A stretch of 64,000 nucleotides of DNA from Pinibacter aurantiacus (GTDB lineage Bacteria; Bacteroidota; Bacteroidia; Chitinophagales; Chitinophagaceae), in NCBI RefSeq assembly GCF_019130065.1, contig NZ_JAHSPG010000001.1, forward strand, positions 496,001-560,000. The letters run 5' to 3'. Positions 55,890-64,000 of the stretch are shown one piece after another. The first letter of the stretch is position 1. Every line of letters begins with the position of its first letter. The position numbers and the translations under genes were made by a program. The notes beneath the pieces were generated by a model, which made no database searches, had not been told where the DNA came from, and saw nothing but the letters and a program-made list of their open reading frames with translations.

Positions 55890-56603
55890 TTATGGCATGG
55901 TCACAGCCTGTTCTTCTGAATAATTATAACGCTTTGAAACGTTGTCATTCGTTCTGGCGCCAACTCTTACGTAATAGGTCCTTCCGCTTTTTAATCCTGT
56001 GATTTTTGCGTTGTAAACGGTCGTCAATACAGTCTCATCCGGCGTGCCGTTCAAGTCATTATTATTTTGTGTTGAAAATACATTGTCGTTGCTGCCGTTG
56101 CTTACATACGGTGTGTTGGAAACAAACACTCTCGCATCTGTAATTTTATAAGCAGCTTTTGCTCTCGAAATTTTATAACTCAAATTAACGTCGTTGCCGT
56201 TTTGCTGAACCTTTCCAACAATCTCCACATTCAAAAAAGGCGTTACGATAAAGTCAACATTTACTTTGCCTTTCAGCACAACTGATTTGCCTTCTACCGG
56301 AAAGAATGGTCCATCCACAGGCGTAATTTTGTACGTTGCCGCAAAAATTTTGTCGTTGTTGAAAGTGCCATCTGGTTTTATCCAGAAGTACCATGGAATG
56401 GGATTATCGCTCCAGCTTGTTTCAAGCATTTGCAGGCGAATGCCATCAGGCTGTTCCGTTTGAATTGGCTTGCCTGTTACAGAATCAATCACATTGCCTG
56501 TTAATGTTTCTGAAGGTGCCGGGTAAGAATCATTTTCTTTGCTGCAAGAATTTCCCAGCACTAAAAAACCAAGAAGCGCTATTGCTATTATTATCTTTTT
56601 CAT
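55890..56603 (-). CDS. DUF3823 lipoprotein of a SusCD system
   Basis: A 237-residue lipoprotein with the leader ending NSC. The N-terminal carboxypeptidase-regulatory-like domain (LTGNVIDSVTGKPIQTEQPDG) and PDGTFNNDKIFAATYKI are characteristic of DUF3823. A second beta domain at the C-terminus (ITGLKSGRTYYVRVGARTND) looks like an Ig/fibronectin-type fold. It accompanies the SusD encoded 12 bp upstream and probably binds glycan or shapes the SusCD lid. Confidence 0.88.
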   Translation of the reverse strand: MKKIIIAIALLGFLVLGNSCSKENDSYPAPSETLTGNVIDSVTGKPIQTEQPDGIRLQMLETSWSDNPIPWYFWIKPDGTFNNDKIFAATYKITPVDGPFFPVEGKSVVLKGKVNVDFIVTPFLNVEIVGKVQQNGNDVNLSYKISRAKAAYKITDARVFVSNTPYVSNGSNDNVFSTQNNNDLNGTPDETVLTTVYNAKITGLKSGRTYYVRVGARTNDNVSKRYNYSEEQAVTMP

Positions 56604-56615
56604 TTTATAATGATT

Positions 56616-58406
56616 TTAGTACAATGGGTTTTGAATAAGTTTTGGGTTCTTGTTAATCTCGCCGGCAGGAATAGGCTCATAATAAAAAGCCTGTTGAAAT
56701 GTAAATCTTGCGTTCTGGATATCAGGCTCTTTTCTGTAGATGTATTTCTTCTCGTCAAATACATAGTAAGGATACAATACACGATAGATCCTGTTGTTGA
56801 ATTCCTTGTCGGCAACTCTCCATCTTCTTAAATCCCACCATGTAAAGTTTTCAAAGGCCAACTCTTTTTTGCGTTCATTTCTTATGGAATCCATATTCAA
56901 ATTGCCCAATGCAGAAGCACCGGCTCTGTCGCGAATATCATTGATAGCCGTTAACGCATCTGCAGGTTTGCCTAACTCATACGCTGCTTCTGCTTTGTTC
57001 AGCAACACTTCTGCATAGCGGATGGCGATCCAGTTTTGATATGATTGCCACAACAAAATTTCAGAATTGGGTTTGGTTGGGTCCATGTACTTTCTGATGT
57101 AGAAACCTGTTGAAGTAGATTCACTTCTGCCGGGGCCAGCAAAGCCCACTACATTTTTACCACTGTATTGTACTGTCGGGTCGCTTGCAAGGTGCAGCTT
57201 GCTGTCGTTTGGATCGTCGTGCTCAGGCGCTTCAGGAGAATTGGGTTTTCCTGAGTAAGATTCATACAAGCCTCTTTGCATGTCCATTACCGCACCTCTG
57301 AAAACATCTCCCGGTAATGTAACGGTGGCCCTTAAACGAGGTTCTACATTTTTAAACAGGTCCATCCGATCGCTAAAGCGGATCGGCGTTCCGTCAGGAT
57401 TATACACTTGCAGGCTGCCGTACAATTCCACATAGTCGAGTGTTGGATCAATTACAGAAGAATAACCATTTCCTCCCTGTAGTTGACGAGGAATATTTAA
57501 CGCATCCCATGAGTGTGTTTTTTCCGGATAATGATATTGTTTTACCAGGATGTTCTCGGGGCTGTTTCCGTCTAAGAACAGGTTCACATAATTCTGGTAT
57601 TTATCAGGATTGGCGCGGTATAGAGAATATTTGCCTTCGAGCATTTTTGCTGCATCAAAACTTTGCTGAAAATAGCTTGTTGCTTTGTCTGCAGGAATGC
57701 CCACTACACCATCCAGTTGCACTGTTCCATATTTCGCAATACTTCCGGCAAACAACATGGCTCTTGATTTTAAAGCCGCGGCTACATATTTATTTGCTCT
57801 GCCAGATTTGGACTCTGCGATATCAGGCATATAATTGATGGCTGTATCCAGATCTGCGCCGATAAAATTATACACTTCTTCTTCCTTGTTACGAGGTATT
57901 TGTAATTCGTCAAGGCTTTGTTCAGGATAAGATTGCGGCGTTCTAACAATAGGCACACCTCCATATCTTTCAACCAAAGCAAAGTAGAAGAAGGCTCTTA
58001 TAAAATGCGCTTCACCCAACCATGCTTTTGCCTTGTCTTCTGTAAATGAACCCGCATATTTTGGAAACGTCTCAATGAAATAGTTTACGTTTCTTATGTT
58101 CACATATGGCCAATAACCAAAGCTGCCATTGCCTATGCCGCGTGCGCCTACATAGTCTGACTGTAAGCATTCGGCAGTAAATAATCCGTAACTATGAAAA
58201 CAAGGAAAATCGTTGAAACCTGTCTGGTAATTCGAATTAAAATCCTGTATTGGCAGTGCTGAATACAAGGTTGCCATGTAAGATTCAATACCGGATGGGG
58301 ATGAAAACACATCTTTATCCTGTATGATATTGGTAGGCGGAATGTCCAGCTTGTTGCAGGCAGTTAACAGGTATAATGGTAGTATATAAAATAGTATTCG
58401 TTTCAT
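56616..58406 (-). CDS. SusD/RagB-family outer-membrane lipoprotein (cluster D)
   Basis: A 596-residue SusD-like protein. The leader ends LLTAC, followed by NKLDIPPTNIIQDKDVFSSP. The TPR-like core includes WLGEAHFIRAFFYFALVERYG and IRYAEVLLNKAEAAYELGKP; the tail ends YYEPIPAGEINKNPKLIQNP. It is the surface binding partner of the SusC encoded 10 bp upstream and precedes the DUF3823 lipoprotein. Confidence 0.95.
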   Translation of the reverse strand: MKRILFYILPLYLLTACNKLDIPPTNIIQDKDVFSSPSGIESYMATLYSALPIQDFNSNYQTGFNDFPCFHSYGLFTAECLQSDYVGARGIGNGSFGYWPYVNIRNVNYFIETFPKYAGSFTEDKAKAWLGEAHFIRAFFYFALVERYGGVPIVRTPQSYPEQSLDELQIPRNKEEEVYNFIGADLDTAINYMPDIAESKSGRANKYVAAALKSRAMLFAGSIAKYGTVQLDGVVGIPADKATSYFQQSFDAAKMLEGKYSLYRANPDKYQNYVNLFLDGNSPENILVKQYHYPEKTHSWDALNIPRQLQGGNGYSSVIDPTLDYVELYGSLQVYNPDGTPIRFSDRMDLFKNVEPRLRATVTLPGDVFRGAVMDMQRGLYESYSGKPNSPEAPEHDDPNDSKLHLASDPTVQYSGKNVVGFAGPGRSESTSTGFYIRKYMDPTKPNSEILLWQSYQNWIAIRYAEVLLNKAEAAYELGKPADALTAINDIRDRAGASALGNLNMDSIRNERKKELAFENFTWWDLRRWRVADKEFNNRIYRVLYPYYVFDEKKYIYRKEPDIQNARFTFQQAFYYEPIPAGEINKNPKLIQNPLY

Positions 58407-58416
58407 GGTGTAATCT

Positions 58417-61400
58417 TTAAAAGGTGAGGTTCAATCCGGCATTGTAGGTTTTAGTTAAAGGATACATGTAGCCATACAAATCAGCCGGATGCTCCGGATC
58501 AAGGAACTTGAGTTTTGTGAAGGTTGCCACGTTGTAACCGTTTACGTAAAAGCGGCAGTTGGAAATGCCCACTTTCTTCGTCCAGCGTACAGGAAGTGTA
58601 TAACCTAGCTCAAGGCTTTTTATTCTTACATAAGCTGCATTCTGAATGGAACGTTCTGTATTGTCTGCGGCAACTGTTCCTGTATAAGCATAGTAACCGG
58701 AAACCCACTGTGTATGCGGATCATACGGATCTGCCTTTGGATCAACAGGATGCCAGCGGTCATTAAATTGAGAAAGAATATTTCCGCCCAGTGCGCCTGG
58801 TTCTTTTAATGCTTCAATGTATTGAACATTGTATCTGCCTGCACCTTGTATCAGAACGTTAAAGTCTACGCCTTTGTATTCAACGTTGATACTGCCGCCG
58901 TAAGTTATTTGCGGCGTAACGTTGGTAGTAACGTCGTTAATGTTTGGAAGTCTTGAACCGGCAAGAGGATGGTTATCGTTGCCATCTATGATGCCATCGT
59001 GGTTCCAGTCTTCATACAAAAAGTCTCCGGGTAACAACCCCCTGTTTCCACCGCCGTAGTTAATGTTGCTGCCATATATCTGTCCGTAATCCTGCACCTG
59101 GCCCGTATATCCCAATCCCCACTGAATATCATTGTATCGGCCATTAAGATTGTTTAACCAGTTGTCGTAAGAGTTTCCTGCCTGTGCCCTTTCTACGTAT
59201 TTCCATTTGGTGCGGGTGTAGGCTATGTTTGCACTTACATTATAGTTAACCTGCCCAAGCCTGTTTCGGTGGTTGACAACAAACTCAAACCCTGCAGTTT
59301 GATCGCTGTTTAAATTTTCCTGCGGAAGATTTGTTCCTACCGTACCGGGTAACGTCAACGTTCTCGTTGCAGGCAAACCTTCACGCTTGCGGCTAAAGGC
59401 ATCAAACTGCAAACCAAGCAAGCCTTTCCACATGTCCACATCAGCGCCAATATTTAGTGTTTTGGCCGTACCCCATGTAAGGTTTGGATTTGCGCCTTTT
59501 GGTGCAAGACCGCTAACCCAGTTGCCATTAAACCCTGCTCCGCCAGAAGGATAATTGTAACCGCTAACAAACTGATAAGCGGCAAAATCAGTCTGGCCCG
59601 TCTTACCGTAAGTCGCTCTCAACTTCAGGTTGTTGATAAATGAAAGTGCTCTGGTGTTTTTGAAGAAATCTTCTTCAGACATGCGCCATCCGCCGGAAAG
59701 CACCGGGAAAAAATCCCACTGATGACCGGGCGCAAAAAGAGAAGATCCATCGTAACGAAAGCTAAATCCCAAAAGATATTTTTGAAGATAGTTGTAATCG
59801 GCTCTTCCTACCAACGCCTTATTTGCGTAGTGTGTAAGGCCGTTCACATCCATGTAGCCGACCTGGTTTACACCACCGCCTGCAAAAAGCTCATCCAAAG
59901 CATCCAGCAATCCACCCTGGCGGGAAGAATTGAAGTTATCGCTGTAGCGATCGCTTTCTTCATACAATGCGAGTAAACTAACATTGTGCTCTGCTCTGAA
60001 TGTGTGATTATACGAAAGCTGTAATTGCGTCAGGCTTTGTGTATTTTTTCCAAAATTTCTTTGCAGCGAAGTTGGTGAGTTGGCAGCAGTTGCCGGGTAT
60101 GTATTGGTGGCTGCATCATAGGTGTACACATAATAGGTCTTCCTGTACTCTTTGTATTCGTTACCATTGTAATCGTAGCTGAACAATCCTTTAAGTTGCA
60201 GCCCGGTTAAAAATGGCATGTCCCATGCAAGACTTACAGAACCTTGCAGCCATGTTCCTTTGTTTATTTTATAACCGCTCAGGTCGGAATTGGTAGTCAC
60301 CAATGGATTGGCCACATCCGTGCTTTTGTATGGGTATGCAGGATTGTTGTTCGCGTATAAAGGATCGAGCGGCAATTCGCGCCACATACCTCTTATAATT
60401 GCCCATGAATCTGTGTACGGCGCATTGCGTGTATCAGAGATACCGGACAACCGCATTTCAGCTGTAAGGCTGTTGGAAATTTTTGCAGAAACATTTGAAC
60501 GGAAATTGTACTTCTTATAATTAAGATCATTTGTTTTCCAGATACCGTTCTGGTATAAATTGCCAATGCTGATAAAATAATTCATTCTGTCGTTGCCACC
60601 TGCAGCGCTGATATTATTTTGATATTGGGGCGTGTATTTTTTTATTACCGGATTGAACCAATCGGTGGAAGTTTTGGTGCCATTTTCATACGCGGCAATT
60701 TCAGCATCGGAATAACGCACAACGCCGGGAGCATCCACATTATGGCCCACGTGTTCGTTGGTCAATTTCATGAAATCAACGGCGTTTACCAGGTCCGGGA
60801 ACCCGAGATATTTTTGCGCTCCGTAAGAGCCCGAATAAGTGATCTGGGATTTTCCTCGTTTACCATTTTTTGTAGTGATCAATATCACACCGTTTGCACC
60901 CCTGAACCCATATACCGCAGCCGTAGCGTCCTTCACTACAGAAATATCTTCGATCTCATACGGATCGAGCCTAGTAATATTATCCCTTGGAATACCATCA
61001 ATAATAACAAGTGGATTTCCAAAACCCCTGATGTCAAAGCTGGTATTAAATGCGCCGGGTTCACCGCTTTTTTGCACAACTCTTAGCCCCGGTACTTTAC
61101 CTGCCAATGAGTTTACAAGGTTTTCATTTTTTGTTTTCACCAACTGGCCGCCTGTTACCACCGCCACAGCCCCTGTAAGGGTTGCTCTTTTCTGGGTGCC
61201 ATAACCTATAACCACCACCTGGTTCAAATTGCTGGAGGAAGTTTGCAGCCGTACTGTTACATTTCCATTTTGGCCGGCTCTCATGCGCACGTCTTCGTAA
61301 CCCACGTAGCTGAACACAATATTGTTGCTGTCGGACTGGGATTCAATAGTAAATCTTCCCTGCTTATCAGTTGCAACGCCTTTATTGGAGCCCTCAACTG

Positions 61401-61602
61401 TAACACTAACGCCTTCGATGGGTTTGTTATTCAGCGAGTCCAGCACCTGGCCCCTGATAGTCTTTTTTGTTTGGGTGTTCTGGCTATGCGCCGGTGTAAA
61501 TAATAATAAGGTCAAAGAAATAAGTAGCAGTAATGGTAGTAAAGTTTTTGTTTTTGGTGTTTTGTACAAGGTCAATTGGCCTGTAAAACAGTGTCTTTTC
61601 AT
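58417..61602 (-). CDS. SusC/RagA TonB-dependent transporter (cluster D)
   Basis: A 1061-residue outer-membrane barrel without STN domain. After the leader (LLPLLLLISLTLLLFTPAHSQ) come a carboxypeptidase-regulatory-like domain (IRGQVLDSLNNKPIEG), a plug (QVVVIGYGTQKRATLTGAV, NPLVIIDGIPRDNI) and a barrel ending YNAGLNLTF. The absent STN domain agrees with control by a separate regulator instead of a FecR/sigma pair. The start is preceded by a 486-bp intergenic region with two 43-bp direct repeats. Confidence 0.95.
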   Translation of the reverse strand: MKRHCFTGQLTLYKTPKTKTLLPLLLLISLTLLLFTPAHSQNTQTKKTIRGQVLDSLNNKPIEGVSVTVEGSNKGVATDKQGRFTIESQSDSNNIVFSYVGYEDVRMRAGQNGNVTVRLQTSSSNLNQVVVIGYGTQKRATLTGAVAVVTGGQLVKTKNENLVNSLAGKVPGLRVVQKSGEPGAFNTSFDIRGFGNPLVIIDGIPRDNITRLDPYEIEDISVVKDATAAVYGFRGANGVILITTKNGKRGKSQITYSGSYGAQKYLGFPDLVNAVDFMKLTNEHVGHNVDAPGVVRYSDAEIAAYENGTKTSTDWFNPVIKKYTPQYQNNISAAGGNDRMNYFISIGNLYQNGIWKTNDLNYKKYNFRSNVSAKISNSLTAEMRLSGISDTRNAPYTDSWAIIRGMWRELPLDPLYANNNPAYPYKSTDVANPLVTTNSDLSGYKINKGTWLQGSVSLAWDMPFLTGLQLKGLFSYDYNGNEYKEYRKTYYVYTYDAATNTYPATAANSPTSLQRNFGKNTQSLTQLQLSYNHTFRAEHNVSLLALYEESDRYSDNFNSSRQGGLLDALDELFAGGGVNQVGYMDVNGLTHYANKALVGRADYNYLQKYLLGFSFRYDGSSLFAPGHQWDFFPVLSGGWRMSEEDFFKNTRALSFINNLKLRATYGKTGQTDFAAYQFVSGYNYPSGGAGFNGNWVSGLAPKGANPNLTWGTAKTLNIGADVDMWKGLLGLQFDAFSRKREGLPATRTLTLPGTVGTNLPQENLNSDQTAGFEFVVNHRNRLGQVNYNVSANIAYTRTKWKYVERAQAGNSYDNWLNNLNGRYNDIQWGLGYTGQVQDYGQIYGSNINYGGGNRGLLPGDFLYEDWNHDGIIDGNDNHPLAGSRLPNINDVTTNVTPQITYGGSINVEYKGVDFNVLIQGAGRYNVQYIEALKEPGALGGNILSQFNDRWHPVDPKADPYDPHTQWVSGYYAYTGTVAADNTERSIQNAAYVRIKSLELGYTLPVRWTKKVGISNCRFYVNGYNVATFTKLKFLDPEHPADLYGYMYPLTKTYNAGLNLTF

Positions 61603-61748
61603 ATCACAAGCTTTAGTTTAAATAAATAGTTTTAGAATCGAGATTAGTTAGCTTCCGGATGGGAAGGCATTACTCGGGATGGGGACTTTTTGATTGATGC
61701 GCTTTCATGTTCATGGTGTTTTATACAAGCGCAATAAAGCGTTGGGGT

Positions 61749-61791
61749 GCTAATAATAGCCTTCGAAAAATCTTAATTTGCTAATAATTGC
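61749..61791. promoter_or_regulatory. 43-bp direct repeat, first copy (candidate operator)
   Basis: Within it two GCTAATAAT half-sites lie 31 bp apart (about three helical turns), separated by cttcgaaaa and TTAATTT. The copy at 62002 matches at 37 of 43 positions by eye. It is 147 bp upstream of the susC start. The 61603-62088 region is otherwise without gene. Confidence 0.6.
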
Positions 61792-62001
61792 AAAAAAAGT
61801 GGCCTCATGACCAAAAAAAGTTGGGGATTTTTGGCGGTAAAATCGCCGACCCTAATTCGTAAGTGTAAGAAGGAAAGTAAGTTGTGCCGAAGAGTACCCA
61901 GACGGTAATAAAGCTGGTGTGTACGCGGTAAAAGGAGGATTTCAGTCATCCTTTTTTTTGTCAGAACGGCGTACAACAGGTAAAATTGAGCGCTCTTTAG
62001 C

Positions 62002-62044
62002 GCTAACAATCCCCTTCGAAAACCATTAATTTGCTAATAATTGC
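62002..62044. promoter_or_regulatory. 43-bp direct repeat, second copy (candidate operator)
   Basis: The second copy of the repeat at 61749, 253 bp away and in the same orientation, lying 45 bp beyond the stop of the regulator gene. The half-sites are GCTAACAAT and GCTAATAATT, again 31 bp apart. Confidence 0.6.
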
Positions 62045-62088
62045 CAGACAATGGCACTCCACGAAAAAAAAGAATAATTTAAGAACAA

Positions 62089-64000
62089 TTATATTTTTAG
62101 GTGAGTGTGAGGATCATTTTTGCTGATTTCCGGAAAGGAGCGGCTGAAATCCTCGCCGTATATTTCCTTATACTCCTTTATAAATTTGGTATAGGTCTGG
62201 TTGGCGAGTGCATGCCTTTTCAGGTAAATCAGGGTTTTGCATTTGTATTCAAGCGCATCTTCGTTCAGGCGGTCGAAATAGAAAATGCAGTTGGCAATCT
62301 CAATCACAATTTCAGGGTCATCGGTAATATCCTTCAGCTGGTTAAGGTAGTCCAGGCAAATGTCAATTACCTGGTTGGATATTTGCGCCTTGATATCGTC
62401 GAGCCAGCTATATTCAGTTTGATTTAGAAAAGCTCCCTTAAAAACAAGGCCCAGGAATTCTTCCATATAACTCTTCGTCATAGAGTGCTTGGAGCCGACC
62501 AGTTTCATAAAGCGATCGTAATCAACATAAGCCGTGTTGTCGTCGTGAATAACAAACTGTAAAAAGTCCCGGTTCTTTTCAATAGTGCAATTACCGATTT
62601 TCTCCACAATGCTTTTAATCTTGGTCAGGTTTACCGACAAATTGTTTTTAGCAATTTTCGACGATTTGCCTGTCCATAATATTTCATTCAGGCTATCGGC
62701 AGTTATTCCCCGTCCGTTTTTAAAAGTGTGGGTTATAATTAAAAGGAACAGTTCTTTCGTTAACGGGGTAAACAGACCGGTAATGTCCTTCCCTTCGTTA
62801 TCAAAAACCTGGAATTGACCAAAAAGAAATATGGCCGATTTTTCCGGTTTCTTTTCTTCCGCAAGCCTTGCCAATAACGAAGTTTCTTTTGTGTGCTCTT
62901 CGCCGTTGATTACAGGGCTGGTCACTGTGATTTCTCTTCCGTTATTATTTTCCCGGGCACTGAGTTGCTTTTCAGCTTGAGGCAAACGGCGCTTTGAAAT
63001 GAAAAATACAATAGCTGCCAAAACAGCGACCGCTAATGCCATCCACACATATTTTTTATACGGCAAAGGTTCGGGTGCATCCATTTCACCGCCCGGAGAA
63101 ATGGCCTGCGGCGGAAAATCAATTGAATAAACCTTTACGGTCGTAAATTTTTCAGGCGAATCGAAATTGGAATAAAAGAAGGTAACTGCAATTAATTTGC
63201 CCGCCTTTGGTGAATAGTACAAATCGCTGTATGATTGGATGTCATAAAACGGGTAGGCAATTTTATTTCCCAACAATTTGATGGATGGATCTTTTAAAGA
63301 ACCCTGAACCAACTGAAGGCTTGAATTAAAACTATCATTTGAAAAAAGCAAACCATAATATACCTGGTTCTTTGAATCAACAATAAGGTTGTTGGCAAAC
63401 GTGAATTTTGTATGGCTGTCTTTAAAATCAAATAGCTTTTTGAAAGTTTTCGAGCGTACAGAAAAAGCGTACATATCCGAGTAGCTTACCGGGTCTAGTA
63501 TCTGGTTTCCCGTAGAGCTTCCGTAACCTCCTATTATAAATGCAGTGTCCCCCGTTTCGTTCACACCCGAAGCAGCAAGGTATCTTGGCGGGAAAAAATC
63601 TCCTCCCGTGTGAACAGAATCCCATGTTGCAGTCGGTATTGAGTAGCGCTCAACCGAATTTTTATATTTTAACTGGCCATACCCTCCTATTATATATATA
63701 GATGTATCAACCGGCGATAAAAACTTATTGGAGTGCCAATATTCAGTAAGAACGGTGTCTCTAAACTCACCATCCCATGCTTTGTTGCCGGGCGCGTATG
63801 ATATAGCCTTCTTTTTGTCAACCAGAATATTGTATATCTTATTGGTAAAGGGGTCAAAAATACCCTGCGTTCCTATAATAATATTGGTGCGATTGAAAGC
63901 ATATTGCTTCCAGCGTGAGTCAATATTCTTTACGTTGAATTCCGTGACAGAGTCAGGGCTAACTATATATAATATCTCAGCTTTTTTATCGAAAGAACAA
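62089..64000 (-). CDS. Membrane-spanning regulator, kelch-like sensor + winged helix + BTAD-like domain (partial)
   Basis: The frame stays open from the stop at 62089 to the window edge (about 636 residues visible), so the N-terminus is missing. The visible outer part carries kelch-like blades (TSIYIIGGYGQLKYKNSVERYS, AFIIGGYGSSTGNQ). A transmembrane helix follows (KYVWMALAVAVLAAIVFFI), then a cytoplasmic OmpR/PhoB-like winged helix (IFLFGQFQVFDNEGKDITGL, LTKELFLLIITHTF, NNLSVNLTKIKSIVEKIG) and a helical domain resembling the bacterial transcriptional activation domain (YMEEFLGLVFKGAFLNQTEYSWLDD). It probably senses a ligand outside the inner membrane and controls cluster D. A shorter frame starting at a GTG (63564) is not the real start. 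Confidence 0.85.
   Translation of the reverse strand, partial: CSFDKKAEILYIVSPDSVTEFNVKNIDSRWKQYAFNRTNIIIGTQGIFDPFTNKIYNILVDKKKAISYAPGNKAWDGEFRDTVLTEYWHSNKFLSPVDTSIYIIGGYGQLKYKNSVERYSIPTATWDSVHTGGDFFPPRYLAASGVNETGDTAFIIGGYGSSTGNQILDPVSYSDMYAFSVRSKTFKKLFDFKDSHTKFTFANNLIVDSKNQVYYGLLFSNDSFNSSLQLVQGSLKDPSIKLLGNKIAYPFYDIQSYSDLYYSPKAGKLIAVTFFYSNFDSPEKFTTVKVYSIDFPPQAISPGGEMDAPEPLPYKKYVWMALAVAVLAAIVFFISKRRLPQAEKQLSARENNNGREITVTSPVINGEEHTKETSLLARLAEEKKPEKSAIFLFGQFQVFDNEGKDITGLFTPLTKELFLLIITHTFKNGRGITADSLNEILWTGKSSKIAKNNLSVNLTKIKSIVEKIGNCTIEKNRDFLQFVIHDDNTAYVDYDRFMKLVGSKHSMTKSYMEEFLGLVFKGAFLNQTEYSWLDDIKAQISNQVIDICLDYLNQLKDITDDPEIVIEIANCIFYFDRLNEDALEYKCKTLIYLKRHALANQTYTKFIKEYKEIYGEDFSRSFPEISKNDPHTHLKI

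Noticed and set aside
61989-62003. agcgctctttagcgct as a terminator for the regulator gene
   Set aside because: The stem is only 6 bp and no clear U-run follows, so it is not called; it may be a weak site.
63428-63625. Short minus-strand frame near the window end
   Set aside because: It overlaps the continuous regulator frame, which carries the conserved kelch-like sequence.
1-64000. CRISPR arrays, tRNA or rRNA genes, transposases, prophage genes
   Set aside because: No regular spaced repeats, RNA gene cores or mobile-element genes were recognised.

Overview
The window comes from a Bacteroidota chromosome, most likely order Chitinophagales (a Chitinophaga/Niastella-type soil or plant bacterium). 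The evidence is four SusC/SusD outer-membrane import pairs, three ECF sigma/FecR anti-sigma pairs, DUF4369, DUF4843, DUF4974 and DUF3823 proteins, a type IX secretion sorting tail, A-rich leaders without clear Shine-Dalgarno sites, and TAnnTTTG promoter boxes. Genus cannot be fixed from the sequence. No tRNA, rRNA, CRISPR array, prophage or transposase was seen.

Layout. 0-2.8 kb: an AraC regulator and two small exported proteins of unknown role. 2.9-12.5 kb (cluster A): divergent ECF sigma gene, then FecR, an STN-type SusC, SusD and two exported TlpA-like thiol-disulfide proteins, all on the minus strand. 12.6-12.8 kb: a REP/BIME-like palindromic element. 12.8-23.2 kb (cluster B): sigma, FecR, STN-type SusC, SusD, DUF4843 lipoprotein, PKD-like lipoprotein and an exported thioredoxin, all minus. 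23.4-23.9 kb: a hydrolase gene broken by an internal deletion. 24.2-31.7 kb (cluster C, plus strand): sigma, FecR, a SusC without STN domain, SusD and a glycerophosphodiester phosphodiesterase, closed by a strong terminator. 31.8-36.3 kb: a TPR sensor kinase and a sigma-54 activator response regulator overlapping by 8 nt. 36.5-40.4 kb: a same-strand run of small redox or detoxification-type genes (2TM, cupin, carboxymuconolactone decarboxylase, hydrolase lipoprotein, tandem ABM, exported DJ-1), convergent with a DUF1254/DUF1214 lipoprotein. 42.1-46.3 kb: a giant CUB/FG-GAP secreted protein with a type IX sorting tail. 46.5-48.3 kb: AraC regulator and short-chain dehydrogenase. 48.5-64 kb (cluster D): neutral-ceramidase-like hydrolase, GH92 mannosidase, GH2 enzyme, DUF3823, SusD, SusC and a membrane-spanning regulator cut by the window end.

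Working together: each SusC/SusD pair should take up an oligomer at the outer membrane and is regulated locally, by sigma/anti-sigma in A-C and by the membrane-spanning regulator in D. Cluster D pairs sugar-cleaving enzymes with a ceramidase-like amidase, which suggests glycolipid or glycoprotein use. Cluster C pairs SusCD with a phosphodiesterase, which suggests glycerophosphodiester use. Clusters A and B pair SusCD with thioredoxin-fold proteins of unknown role.

Most interesting: (1) in both clusters with a spaced fecR-susC gap, a plus-strand TAnnTTTG box abuts the susC start codon and a plus-strand intrinsic terminator lies about 100 nt further on, predicting short cis-antisense RNAs against the susC leaders; (2) a 43-bp direct repeat flanks the intergenic region between the cluster D regulator and its susC, with a related half-site before GH92; (3) the cluster A sigma gene has no ATG, GTG or TTG start for its conserved N-terminus; (4) two copies of a nested palindromic element lie 43 kb apart.
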